Shown here piece after piece: positions 1-12,297 of a stretch of DNA of 64,000 nt; within the stretch, counting starts at the first letter, position 1; each line of letters starts with the position of its first letter. The notes under the pieces were generated by a model. That model saw only the letters and a list, made by a program, of their open reading frames with translations, was not told where the DNA came from and made no database searches. A program made the translations under genes and the position numbers. This DNA comes from Dictyophora rubrovolvata (lineage: Eukaryota > Basidiomycota > Agaricomycetes > Phallales > Phallaceae): assembly GCA_029959195.1 (NCBI GenBank), contig CP114126.1:1736001-1800000 (forward strand). The letters are read 5' to 3'.

Positions 1-65
1 GTGTGTGATGAGACTTACTATTTCTGGCTACAAACAAGATATTGCATATCCTTTCCCTGTTGTAG

Positions 66-1102
66 GGAGTAACAATAAGCTTCGACTCGCACGGAAGTCA
101 TTATGGGTGGAGGTAAAGGGCACCCGAACCACAGCCTCGCTTCGCTTCGCTAACGTTCGTTATACATAGGTAGTAGTCCCAGTCTTCGGCCCTTTGAAAC
201 CTGACGGCATGAAAATTACACCTTTCCCCACTATACGGCACGAAAACAGCCACAATCCCGTTCCTTGGAATATCCACCGTATTAATTTGTCCAATCTACC
301 TACACTCGACCTCACGGGTAACAAAGATGTCAGCCTTTGGCTCAACACGCACGTCGGCTCAATGATGTCCGCGCGTGAACGCTCTCTGAGAAAGAAACAG
401 CAAGATGATACTTTAATGTACGTCAAAGACACTCTCCACAGCATCTTCGTCCGTGCCGCAGGTCTCCAAAACTCAGGCCCCCCGAAAAACCTTTTCGCCT
501 TATGCGATGTAGCTACCAAGAACTGCGACACCATCTTTTTCATCTCTAACATCAAATACGATCTCCATTCACACACCATGGTGTGCGATGGATACGTTTT
601 GCCACTCACAAACGACATCATGCCAAAATTAATGTCACGTTTCCACCACTTGATGTCAAAAACAGCAGGGATGGTGAATATATCCGTTTACAAAGGTGAA
701 ATACAAGCATGGAAACAACTATTACCCGCTTTCGTCGAGCGGTGTCGAACATCCTGGACTCACAAACCCGATTGCGAATACAAATCTCAAGGTAAAATTC
801 CTCTTACAGAAGAAATGGAACTCGATCCTCTCTGTAGCTGCGGTCGCGGAAAAGACACCGAAGGAATGCAACAGGTCGCTTTGTGGCGTGAATATGCGCC
901 GTACGTAACTAGGGTGGCTCTATCTCCTCTATTCGCCGTGTCATACCTGGATCCCATCGGGCGCGATCCAAGCAGGCACAAATGCTCAGTGTGTCGTGGA
1001 GTTGGAAAGCCAAAGCTGCGGGGATGCAGTGCGTGCAAGAAGGTGCGGTATTGTTCGCCTGAATGTCAGAAGAAGGACTGGAAAGCCCATAAGCCACGGT
1101 AA
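66..1102 (+). CDS. MYND zinc-finger protein, 5' partial
   Basis: This is the 3' part of a gene that starts left of the window. A short exon (66-112, encoding SNNKLRLARKSLWVE) follows a TGTAG acceptor and joins in phase 0 to a long terminal exon (170-1102) after ACATAG; the junction reads WVE|VVVPVFGPLKPDG. The last ~38 residues form a MYND finger: CSVC, then CSAC, YCSPEC and a final H. MYND fingers usually bind proline-rich partner peptides in transcription or chromatin complexes. Upstream is a region with CSCGRGK and SPLFAVSYLDP that I recognise from a common agaricomycete MYND family, though its job is unknown. The protein ends right after KAHKPR, so the usual last Cys of the second zinc site is missing or the finger ends early. 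An internal ATG at 209 could start a shorter protein, but the upstream exon argues against that. Confidence 0.8.
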
Positions 1103-3288
1103 GGCTTAAAAGATTGGTCAATTATGGCATTTTTGCTAATCCCGCTTGGATTAGTTGCAAGCCGCAATAATTACTAATTATGATGAACATTCAGCTCTCG
1201 AGTAATTAACGTTGGTCAGAAAGAATTAAAAAAAATATCATCGTATAGAGCATTGCTTCTTATTTCATAGTTTTCTCCATGAAACCTGTATTCCCATTAC
1301 TCCCGTTTATCAAATATACTGCATTCGCGCTTCACTCTAATATAATTGAGGAAACTTAGACATACGTAATACTCAGTCATACTCAGCCGGACTCTCAGCC
1401 AACCTTTCATTCATAATGGGCCCTTGTCCTCAAACCCTAAACCCTGAACCCTACCTTTCGAATATTAGTCCAACCTTCAAATAATTGTCTTTCCGATATA
1501 TAATTTGTCTAGTGGCAGCATTGGATGAGCTCAAATGTATACCATCAATTCAAAGGACATAGAATTCAAACACGCATCTGCCACTAATGGTCCATTACAC
1601 TGACAGTTACTAAAATGACCTTTCCCATGTATGTAGCACGCATGGTTTTTCATAGCAACAACAGTGAATGGACGTGAAAAACCACATCAGGATCTTTTCT
1701 TTTCTGATTTGAGTTCCTCTATTTCTTCGAAGTAGGTTGGGATTGGAGTGAGTGGGAAGATGGAAGATCACGCCTGATTGATTGGTGACAGGATGTTGAA
1801 CTTGGGGTTTTGAAATAGCTGGCGGTTGGATACCGACCCGAGAGCTCCCTTGGAGAAACCTTTGTATATGTCCTGCCTGTGTTGTCGGAAGCCTGGCCAT
1901 AGCTAGGGTTCACACGTTCACCGCTGCGACGCGCGCGTGGATATCAACATATCGTTGTTCGAAGGGGAAAACATTTCTCACCGTGTTTATTACTGTGCGA
2001 CGGTTGCCAGGCTCCTGATGCAGGTGCTGCTTAGTTGCTGTAGGGGCGACGTTCACGTTCTAAAGACACTGTATTGGAGAAACGACAATGAAACAGCTGT
2101 GATAACACGTACAAGACCTCTCAATTGTTCTGGGTGATCATTTATATATCTGAAAAAAAAAACAAGATTGTCCCTACATGCGTACAAAGCACATATGCTA
2201 GTTGCTCATCCTCTGATGATTCGTAGGTCGTGAGGTCATTGTTCGGACGCCTGTCGTACCTTTAATCTGGGAATACTTTGTTCAACCTTTGATATGAAAC
2301 ACGTCAATCAGTTGGGGACATTCATACTGCACAAAAGAATGTAATACATACCTCTGATTCTCGTTCTGAATGGGTTTCGAAATCATTCCTGAATATCTCT
2401 CTCCTTTTTCTGAAGGTATTTACTCCATCTTGATTCTGAACGCGAGGACGCCAACAAGTGTTTAGCTGCATTTATGGCTTGTAAGGAGTTGTTACCTACT
2501 TGGTGTTTAGCATACGGCTTTGAGATAGATAACACGACGCTGCACAAATCCGATGTCAGTTGTCCTACAATGTTCTAGAAGAGGACGCGGGAAGTCCCGA
2601 AATGCAATATTATACTTGATGTTCCAATCGTGGCCGTGCTACTATCCGATGATGTACTTGAAGTAATGCGTATAAACTTTTTAAAGATTATCATCTTAAC
2701 GCTCTGATCCACGACAAACATTGTCAGTTCGGCATTCCCCTGTTCTATTGCCACCGCCACTTTTTTTCACTATCATAGTGTTACAATCAGCATTTTCATC
2801 ATATGACTGAATAACCCAGACTGATACATTCGAGATTATGGGACCAATGACTGATTCGCGAATCATGAATCATGGACGTCCGAACTTGACCATATGACGT
2901 GTGACATCATCACACCTTACATAACATATTTAGTTTTCTGAGCAAATAAATAATATAGTTCCCCTACCTACCATGATTCTTTCTTCCAGGCTTAAAGCTT
3001 CTATAGAGAATACCTCGGCAGACAGTGCAAAGGCCCAAAAGTCCCAATTCCGGCGAATGGGCGAATATCATAATATCAGTATTTTCACTGGTCCTGATAC
3101 CTGTGAGAAAACTTATCAGTTTCCCAATATAAGTGAGGTCACGGTTCGACAGCTGGAATCCCCTGGAATACCCCCCTTCTGAATCACCAAGCTAATTCAA
3201 AGCTAATTCAAAGCTAATTGCATTATACTGCCGTACGTGGTATCGTTTTTTCACGAGGAAAGCCTTGTAAACAGCTCGGAACCCATCC
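1103..3288. other. intergenic region, no supported gene
   Basis: About 2.2 kb between two same-strand genes. Only short ORFs without recognisable motifs occur. A short tandem repeat with an 11-bp unit (gctaattcaaa, nearly three copies) lies at 3191-3220, about 70 bp before the next start codon. The last few hundred bases must hold the promoter of the next gene, but no clear TATA box stands out. Confidence 0.6.
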
Positions 3289-5464
3289 ATGCCGTTCACC
3301 ACTTCCTCCATCTTTCTAAAAACTTTGGCAGACGCTGGAATCACACATGCATTCGTCAACTGGGGTTCTGACCATCCAGCACTCCTCGAGGACCTCCAAA
3401 GACAAAGAGTCGAACAAGGCCGTCTTTCACTGGAGATCGTCATATGCCCGAACGAGATGGTTGCTTTAAGTTGTGCGCAGGGCTACGCTCAAGTTAGTGA
3501 AAAACCTGCTGCTGTACTGATTCACGTGGATGTTGGCACTCAGGTCAGGTCAAAGTGTTCTTGGATGGAGATATCTGACTGTTTTCTTACGGGCTAAACT
3601 GTTTTTTTTTTTGGTAGGCTCTGGGCGGTGCAGTGCATAACGCAGATCGCGGACGCGTACCAGTTTTGATTTATGCAGGAGCCGCTCCTTTTACATTCGA
3701 GGGTGAACTAAAAGGTGCTAGAAACGAATTCATTTTTGGATTACAAGGTCTGTCCGTTCGGTTGTTCACCATGACGGCTTATCATATTATATACGTAACG
3801 TGTTATGCCTATAGATGCTCTGGATCAACCTGCAATCGTTCGTCAATACATGCGACACACTGCTCAAATCAACAGTGGTAAAAACGTAGGTCATGTCGTT
3901 ATGAGAGCTCTCCAATTGTGAGACCTTCTCGTCGATCGTACACATGTCTTATCATTAACATCTCCAAACAAACAAAAAAAGCGCGCAGAGCGACCCTCCA
4001 GGCCCAGTTTACCTCTGGGCCCGTCGGGAGGTCATGGAGGAAGAATACGATGAAGCCAGTTTCAAACCAATTCACAATTCTAAATGGCCTCCTACTGACC
4101 GGGCATCAATCAGCGGCCTTAGTAAGTGTCATCCCCGATATCCCAAGTAAACGTTGAATTTTCTTTAATAATCTAAATGGTACAGCGGCCGTTACAATTG
4201 CCGAGGCTCTGTCCTCAGCTAAAAAACCATTAATCATCACTTCGTACCTAGGTCGAAACCCCAACGCCGTTGACGTGCTGACAATGCTCTCTGATGAATT
4301 AGCCATTCCAGTCTACGTATCTTGTCCATCTTCAGTTTGTTTTCCGTTCAAACATCCACATTTTGTCGGCATATCCTATGGCCAGGGAGAAAACAAATAT
4401 CTACGCGAAGCAGACGTCATCCTAATCCTGGACTCCGACGTTCCTTATATCCCCATGCACAATCGACCCAGACCTGACGCACGTATATTCCACATCGACG
4501 TAGACGTACTAAAACAAAACATGGGCATGTTCCACATCGACGTCGAAATTGCCGCAAAAGCAGACTGCGAACAGTCCTTGTCGACCATACTCGAGGTTCT
4601 ATTACGCGAATGCGACCAACCAGACCAAGAACTCATACAAACCAGATCAGAAGAAATAACTTTTCAACACGAATTGTGGATTCAAAATCTTCACGAAGCC
4701 GAGAAGATCCCATCCGACATCGACGGCACAAACATCACAGTCCCATACCTCATGTCTCGAATTCGAGAAGCCGTACCTGCCCAAACCCTCTTCCTGAACG
4801 AAGGAATCAGCAATTACGTACCAGTCTGGGCCCATTTACTACCTTCCCCTCGTTGCATGTTCACCTCGGGCGCGACATCTCTCGGTTGGAGTCTCGGCGC
4901 TGCAATCGGAGCCACTTTTGCTGAGCGTTTGCCATACGCAATCAAGCACGATTTAATCGCAGTTATTGTCGGGGACGGTTCGTTCTTGTTCGGTGTACCC
5001 AGTTCGGCCTATTGGATCGCAAATAGATACAATACAGTACGCTACTCTCTGCCTTCTTCTCTCCAGGTTTCTTATAGTGTGATCGATCCGCCCCCCCCCC
5101 CCCCCTTTTTTTTTTAGCCATTTTTAACCATCGTTCTGAAAAATGGTGGATGGAAGGTAAAGCGACATTCATGCTATTCACTATTCATATAAAATGACTA
5201 CCGTATTAGTCCCCCAAACTTTCAATGCTAGGAGTCTACCCCAACGGACTCGGCAGTCAAGCAAAAAGCTCTGACCTGAACGTCACATTCGGACCGGACT
5301 CGCCAGATTACGTCGGAATAGCCGTCGCAGCTTCGGCGGGCAAAGCTTGGGGAAAACGAATATCCAAAGCTCACGATATTGATCCAAGTTTGAGTGAAGC
5401 TATACGGGTTGTTGTAGAAGAAAAACGTTGTGCTATTTTGGAAGTGGAGTTACCAGAGTTGTAA
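3289..5464 (+). CDS. ThDP-dependent enzyme, acetolactate synthase/decarboxylase-like
   Basis: Seven exons (3289-3543, 3618-3747, 3815-3917, 3982-4121, 4186-5036, 5118-5156, 5210-5464) splice in frame to 590 aa, the usual size for this superfamily. The N-terminal PYR domain has the catalytic Glu in PNEMVALSCAQGYA. The C-terminal PP domain has the ThDP/Mg signature GDGSFLFGVPSSAYW, and its partner KNGGWK is encoded alone on the 39-nt exon 6. The central domain contains RPDARIFHIDVD. The family cleaves or joins C-C bonds next to 2-keto acids. The exact substrate cannot be read from sequence: fungal members of this branch are annotated variously as acetolactate synthase-like, benzoylformate decarboxylase-like or 2-hydroxyacyl-CoA lyase-like. 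There is no clear mitochondrial presequence, so it is probably not the branched-chain amino-acid ALS. Intron 5 contains a 15-C run followed by 10 T before its acceptor. Confidence 0.88.
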
Positions 5465-5765
5465 TTCATAGCAAACCCATACATCCGACATTCTTGGAAT
5501 TATAAAAATGACATAAATTTTTATTTACAAACAGCTAGCTAACGTAATATTTGTTGTAATAACCAAAAACCACGCATGAATGCATATATTCTAACATAAC
5601 ACAACAACATAGACAGACAGAACAGACGGCAACATAATATAAATAAAAAAAAAAAAAAAAACTAAACATAGGTCAAGTTTCTTGCATTTTTAGTTGCGAG
5701 CATGTTGCGACCCAGCGCGCACCTTAAAGTAGAAGTAAAGCCCTTGCAAGACCTCCTTCTTAAGC
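5465..5765. other. convergent 3' region
   Basis: Shared downstream region of the ThDP enzyme (+) and the low-complexity protein (-). AT-rich, with a poly-A run near 5646-5662. No gene is visible. Confidence 0.7.
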
Positions 5766-8700
5766 TCAAGCCCCGCTTAATCCAAACCCAAAAGCTTGCC
5801 TAAGCAAAATATCAACGCGCTCTCTCTCATCCCTCCTCATACCCATCTCACTAACCCACCTCTGATCTCTCCCCTCATAAATATTCGTAAGAGCATTAAT
5901 CGTACTCAACGCAGCGCCCAAAGTATTTTTCAATTCCTCTTCTCTCGTTTCCGAGTCGATCGTATCCGAGGAAGACGAGGAATAGTGTTCGAATCGTTCG
6001 ACTAGCGACATGTGCGATGTTGTTGGTTGAAGTTGATGTTGGTTGCGGTATTGTGGCGGTATTTGCTGTTGTTGTTGTTGCTGCTGGTGTTGGTGTTGGT
6101 GTTGGTTGGAGGTAACGAGGTTTCGGAACAGTGCTCGTAGTTTGCGTAGGTCGGCTTGTTTAGAGGGTGTTTGAGATGTGGTGCGACGGAGAGAGCGAGA
6201 GCGAATGGAGTAGAATGTAGAATTGTTCGCGGTGGTGGTGGTGTTGCTTTTTGCAGGCGCAGCCATGAGAATCATAGATGAATTAGTTTCGCGATCGAAA
6301 TTTTGGAACTAAGGGGGTCGAAAAAAGTGTCAAACGAGTTGAGAACAAAAACAAGAGAGAGTACCCACAGCTTTAATGAGCTCATTCCACCTCGCTTCCC
6401 ACCTCCGTCTCCGTTTCTCCGGATTAGGGTGATAAACAGCCAACGACTCGTGATAATGATGGTGGTGGTGATCCAGACCCATCATTCCACCACCACCAAC
6501 AACAGCCTCGTCTTCTTCGTCATCATCTTCGTCGATCCAATTAGCCTCCTCATCATCGTCCTCATTATGCACTTGCACCGCATTCCCATTATCTTCTTTA
6601 ACGACGACAATACCACCTCCTCCTCCTCCTCCCGCTCTGCCCTTCCCACGCTCAGTCGACACATTATCAGACGAAGACATTCCCCCACGAGGACTATGCT
6701 CCGCAACATCATGATACTCATCCTCTCCCTCTTCTTCCTCCTCCTCCTCCACCCCATCCCCCTCCTCCTCCTCCTCCTCCTCATCATCATCATCATCATC
6801 CAAAGGCTCAGGCGTAGTCTCCCTCGGCTCCGTACTCTCCCCACGCGGAGGCAAACTGCGTGCCAAATCCCGATGACTCTGCGTCCTCCTCAACTGCGTC
6901 TTCCTCTTCTTCTTCAAACCCGCCCTAACTCCTCTCACATTCGCAATCGGGAAAAACGGCAGATTAACAGGCATATGACTCGGACTGGAACGCATGCTCA
7001 TCGTAGGGTCACCACCACCGCGGCCACCGTTCCGTCTGAAATGCTCCGGCAAAAAGGGACTGTAGTCGTATGTTGGGTAAGGCGTCGAGGACGGGGAGAA
7101 TGTAGAGTCGGTTTGCATGCCTAGGAGGTGTTGGAGCATTTGATGCGGGTCCGGGGACTGTTGTTGTGGCTGCTGTTGTTGATACTGCGCCATGTATTGA
7201 TAAGAAGGGTAAGAGGAGAACGGATACGGAGTCGCTCGTGGAGGTGGGGGAGACATAGACGGCTGCAAGTAAGAAGGAGGAGGAGGATAAGCGAGCGTCG
7301 GATACGCTCCCGTACCGTTATTAGGCGGCGTCGGAGGGATAGGCGCACCAGGCCGTGTGGTCTGACGATACAGAGCCCCATCGGCAATAGCCCGTATCTC
7401 CTCAATCGTCGGTACACGTTGCGGTGGACTCGTATGCGCTCCGAACGGGTAGGACTGTGCAAAAGACGCGGGTGCTTCAAGCGACGTCGACGCTATACCT
7501 CGCGAGCCCGAAGCGCGAGTATGTTGTTGTTGTTGACTGCCGTATTCTGACGCGAATGGGTGCTGCAAGACCGCTGCGTCTAGGTTTGGCATCCCACCCG
7601 CGTCTGACGATGCCGTGCGTGGTCGGAAGTGGAGGTGGGATAGAGACGGGTTGTTATTATAATACTGGTGGTACATCATACTACGCTCCGCGTAATTGTT
7701 GTTTACGTTGTTATTGGGGTTGTTATTATTAACATTATTATTTCCCGTGTGATTGCTGGCGCCGTTATTAGGATGGGTGTGATTAACATTCGCATTCGCG
7801 ATAACATGTGGCGGGGGCGCAATGGACTGGGGAAGAGTTGCAGATGGAGAACGTGGTGTATAAGTCTCCGTGTCTTCTTGTTCTTCAATATCCGGTTGCT
7901 GCTGTACGAAATTGTGGTCAACACGTTCATGGCCTGTAGCTCGCAGTACCTGTCCATGATCTTCTTCCTCTTCTTCCTCCTCCTCCTCTTCATATCGATG
8001 TCCAGCACGACTACTCCTTCCATCCAGCTCATCGATGTACTCATGCTGTTCCCCAAGTACAACGGTTGTCGACAAATCTTCAGTCGCAGAAGTACCACCA
8101 CCACCACCACCACCACCACTAGCACTAGCAGTACCTGCCTCCCGATCTCCAGTCATCATAGGAGAATTCGGAAATTGTGGAGTGGGAAGCCTATGACCTA
8201 ACGATTGTCGTGGCTTGATCGTCTCGCTATCCAGCTCGCGGTCCCGGTCCCGGTCCCGTTCTCGTTCTCGTTCCCGTTCACGCTGTCGCTCCCTCTCCCT
8301 TTCGCGTACTCTTTCCCGTTCCCGTTCCCGATCGCGTTCTACATGGGCATGCGCAAGAGTATGCGCTAAAGGCGGTGAAGGCTTTATGGTAACATCTTCC
8401 TCGACCTCGTTCTCTTCCTGAACCGGGAGAGACCGATCGGGAGTTCGTGCTTTCGCCATAGGCTGGGATCGTTCCCGCTCTCGTTCATCATAGCGGAATG
8501 GCGGGCTGCTGTCTCGTTTATGCGTCGGAGAAGGTTGTTGTTGTTGTTGTTGTTGTTGCTGAGAGTCCCCTACTATCGTCGCAGACGGTACTGAAACATA
8601 CGTTGGAGAGCCACGTGAAAGAGTAACAGTCTGGGAAGAGCTTCTGTCAGAATAGAGAGGAGGACGCTGTGGTGGAGGCTGAGGTGGTTGGAGTTGACCC

Positions 8701-9662
8701 GGAGATTGAGATTGATTAGATGAAGGTGGAGGTGACTCGTTGTTGTTTTTAGTTTGAGATTGAGTCTGAGGAGGTTGAGGTAGAGGAGGACGAGTAGTAG
8801 TACGTCTGAGACTGTCACTACGACGGGATTGGGGATTTGAACCTGCAGATCCGCCGCCGCCGTTGCCACTACCCATGTCTCCACCGTCCCTTAATAATGA
8901 CGAGTCCTTTTGTTGTTGTTGTTGTTGTTGTTGGTCCCTTTCTCTAGATTTGACTTCTCTCTCGCGCTCGATAATAGGCCCTTTGGGGATGGGCATAGAA
9001 GCTGTAACCGCGGTTGCTGTTGCAGTTGTGACCGTTGCTGTGCCGGTCTGAATGGAAGAAGGATCATGAATGGGGTGGTGATTGGGGTGATGATCAGCGT
9101 CCAAGTATTGATCTGTCAATGACCATTCATCGTGCAAGGTATTAAAGCGTGTATCGATGTCGGGCTCGACGAAGGAAGGGTTTATCAGAGGAGGGGGAGG
9201 AACTCGTTGGATGGAACGGGGGTAAGCAACTGCAGGTCCTGGTGGAGATGACTGTTGCTGTGGTTGTGGCTGTTGTGGCGGGGTGGTAGTGTGACGCTGG
9301 TTAAGGTTGTTGGCGGTGGTACCGGTGACGGTCGAATCCTGGGGATCGTCCATGTGCGAATGAAGTTGTGAATGACTGCTCAACAGAGATTGAGAAATCG
9401 AGGATGACACGTGTACTTGTTGTTGATTTTGTGCGCCGCTGGCCAATGGAGATGAGCGTCTTCTTGAGAAGGGGGGAAGTGGTGGGCCTGATGATGAAGA
9501 GCTTGGCGGTGGATGTGGATGTGGTTGTGGTTGTGGTTGTGGTTGTGGCTGGGAAGAAGACAAGGGATGGTTTTCGCTGGGTTGGATTGGCATGGACATG
9601 GGTATCGACATTCGACGTGCTTCCCTCAAGCTGCGTGCAGGAGAATCGTCGGGTCGATCCAT
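5766..9662 (-). CDS. large low-complexity protein with conserved C-terminal domain
   Basis: Two exons, 9662-6369 and 6308-5766, separated by a 60-nt intron (GTGGGT...TTAG, phase 0), give 1,278 aa. Most of the chain is disordered: Q runs, PQPQ repeats near the N-terminus, a long RE/RD dipeptide tract mid-protein, N-rich and acidic runs, and a short H run just before the intron. The ordered part spans the splice: EKRRRRWEARWNELIKA joins FQNFDRETNSSMILMAAPA, then SKQADLRKLRALFRNLV and, at the end, ERVDILLRQAFGFGLSGA. From memory this C-terminal module (basic helix, 'DRET', terminal helix with DERERV-LLRQ) recurs in agaricomycete hypothetical proteins and is the reason for believing the splice. 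No enzyme motif is present. A scaffold or regulatory role is only a guess from composition. The start at 9662 opens the ORF; an upstream non-coding or short coding exon is possible because CTTTAG lies just before it. Confidence 0.8.
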
Positions 9663-10540
9663 AACTAAAGAAAGGTTGCAGTCTTAGGACGAAAGTTAAT
9701 AAAAATAAAAATCCGCGCGCCACGAGCCTGGTTGTTTATTCTGGGAGGAGTTGCGTATTCTCTGGGAAACATGGAAAGACATGGTCAGTCAAGGTCGACA
9801 GAGAAGAGGGGAAAGGAGGAGTGGGAGTGGGAGGAGGAGGAGGAGAGAAAGAAGGAAAGAAAGAAAGAAAGAAAGAAAGACCCTACAGGCTATTGACGGG
9901 GAGTCAAAAGGGAGGGAAGAGAAATTGTCGCAGGTCGGGAAAGACGTAAGATAAAGGGAAGAAAAAAGCTGGTACAGTTTCAAAGTTGAAATGGCGGCGC
10001 TAGGGCAGGGCATAGAGCTCGTGTCAACAGCGTTGCGGGCGCAAGGCAAGGCAGGGCCAAGGCAAAAAAAGCAAATTACTGATTACTTTGTGCGCGTGTG
10101 GTGATGAACAGGAAATCTCGTTATTTTTATTTTATTTTATTTTATTGTTTTGGTGAAAAGACAACGAGGAATGATACTGGAATGGGAAGGTGGCCTCGAG
10201 GCAAGGCAGCTGCTGCTCTCTTTGGGGGGGGTCGATGCATGTGTGATCCGACCTGCCGAAGAATTCGGTCTGAAAACGCCCGTGCAGTGATATGATAAGC
10301 TTGGAGCTTGAACATTCTTCTTTTGAAAAAAAAATCATAAAAAGAGAGAGCTGCAATGTTCTTGTCCTTTTTTGTTGTCGTATCAGACAAAAGAAGGGAA
10401 GGAATGGAGACAACCGGCGGGGCACAATGGTGATGATGATGATGATGATGCGACTATTTCGTCCATGAAGGGCGGCAACTTTCAATTGCGCCTTTGATTT
10501 ACGTAATACTTTGAGGTACACGATTTGTAATTGTGCTTAA
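9663..10540. other. intergenic; promoter of the large protein and (GAAA)n tract
   Basis: Lies upstream of the low-complexity gene and downstream of the acetyltransferase, both on the minus strand. It contains a purine-rich block (about 9805-9880) ending in a GAAA tetranucleotide microsatellite, a TTTTA pentamer run near 10124-10146 and a GAT trinucleotide run near 10431-10450. No gene is supported. Confidence 0.6.
9848..9880. repeat. (GAAA)n microsatellite
   Basis: Tandem GAAA units with one GAAG interruption, inside a longer A/G-only stretch upstream of the large low-complexity gene. It is likely length-variable. Confidence 0.9.
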
Positions 10541-11367
10541 TCAGGACAAGGCCGCGGCTGTCACAATATTCCGAGGTTCCCATATCATACCCGGTACTCT
10601 GAACACTTTTCCAAGCGTGTAGTATGGCTTGTCGCTCGTCACTATGAATCCCTTGCGAAGATACATTGGATATGCCATTTGCCTAAGCATCACCAAATTA
10701 GCATGTTTTTTTTTTTTTCTTCAATTGGATAACAAGAAACTGCAACGCACCCTGCCTCGAGATACAAAACTGCGTCCTTCTTTTTAGCTTCTTCCATCGC
10801 GACATCAATCAACGCACTCGCAATTCCTCGACCCTGCCATTCTGGTGCCACACAAAGTATATTCACATACATGGCATCTCTCCCATGCGCAACACCCCCT
10901 TCTCCAAATGTCTCCTTGTGCTTGTCCACGAACACCTCCAACATCTTCGCGTCTATGTTCAAAGCACGATGTCCAGTCAGGTACATGTATACCGGATATA
11001 TCACCCTCGCTAAAATCCATTCCCAAACGCTCCGTCGGCGTGGTTGAGTGTCGTGCTTCCACCCAATAAACCCTGCTATCACCTCTCTCTTTCCCTCGGT
11101 CACAGTTGCCGTATAGCAATACGCCTCGCTCACGATGCGCAAGCGAAGCTGCTTTGCCTCGTAGTTCTGCCACTTGTCTAGCAACTCCTGCCCGTAATAG
11201 TTCTGACGCCACGGGAACATCAGTCGGATCCCGTCCGTGTGTTCGAAGCTTGTGAGGAACACTTTCGCCACCTCATTTGCATCTCCGGGTCGTGCTTGCG
11301 AGATTTTCACCTCCACTCTGTCTCTTCTCGGTGCTAGCTTGAGATCACTGTCCCATTCATCCGACAT
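10541..11367 (-). CDS. GNAT-family N-acetyltransferase
   Basis: Two exons (11367-10751 and 10682-10541) give 252 aa. The GNAT core is clear: a beta4 strand NILCVAPEWQGRGIASALID carrying the acetyl-CoA pyrophosphate-binding Q-x-x-G-x-G/A loop, followed by KKDAVLYLEAG and, across the intron, QMAYPMYLRKGFIV with the aromatic residue usual in the C-terminal acceptor-site region. The N-terminal part has ISQARPGDANEVAKVFLTSF, typical of fungal GNAT proteins. The acceptor substrate (small amine, amino acid or protein) cannot be told. The Met at 11367 is preferred over one 22 codons upstream because family similarity begins there. The intron is 68 nt and holds a 13-nt A/T homopolymer. The gene is divergent from the alpha/beta-hydrolase that follows. 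Confidence 0.87.
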
Positions 11368-12297
11368 TGTTCGTGGATGGGAAAAATTAACGGATACACA
11401 CCAACCTGGTATGTATTTATATATAATGAGCACACCACGGGCACCGTACGCCGAGGACTTTGACTGGGGATCCCTGACCGTATTTGAGAAGGTCTATGTA
11501 CGTACTCTTGACTTTCAATCCCATCCGTCCAAAGTTGAACAAAGATAGGGCACTTATACCGCCTCTTCATAAACTTATCTCCGAGAGGATTAAACTACAA
11601 CGGTATGGTACATGTTTCTCTCAATTCACCTTTTTATCATTCCCCATTAGCCACCTAATTATGTACGTACGTTATAGTATCATTTCTTGAAGAACACTTT
11701 TTATTCCCCGAAACCATCGATTCCCAACTAAGACCCAATTCATTGCGTCTTCCATACTCTCACTGATATCGATTGAATTCGAATGGCGCAATCAACGCCT
11801 CAGCGCATCAAGACAACATCGACTGATGCTTCTAGCCATGAACTAGTACTTCCACCTGTCACTAAACCCTTGTCATGAATCAATCATCATCATCTCTCTC
11901 CTCAGTTAGCGATTGGCAAATGATAACCGGAGATGAAAGCACTCAATATGCCAACCACGCGAACCAATAACATTCCTCTTTCACACACACACTCACACAT
12001 TTGAAAGTTATGACACTTGATATTCAGGAATCATCAGGTACTATACATTTAACACGGAAGCTCATTCATTTTACTCGATTGCGCTCCACGCGCAGACATG
12101 AGTATATTACATGACTTCTCCTGGGAAGAAATTATGTTCCTTCTTTCATATCTGAATTCTCCAATTCGATTTCCAATCAAATCATGATTTTTTAGTTCTG
12201 TCTTTTTAAGGAGAGGAGAAAGGGTAGTAGTACACGAGCTGAAGAGGTGAGCGACTTGGCGGCTCTCCCTTGCGAGTTCACATATCCCTACGCTACA
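11368..12297. promoter_or_regulatory. divergent promoter region
   Basis: 930 bp between the acetyltransferase (-) and the alpha/beta-hydrolase (+), so it must carry both promoters. A TATATAT-like box lies near 11418-11425 on the acetyltransferase side. A CA-rich stretch occurs near 11983-11998. No ORF here looks like a gene. Confidence 0.45.

Noticed and set aside
6303-8421. Long antisense ORFs (R-, L- and V-rich) opposite the large low-complexity gene
   Set aside because: They are mirror frames of repeat codons; their composition (poly-L, poly-R, poly-V) reflects the sense strand repeats.
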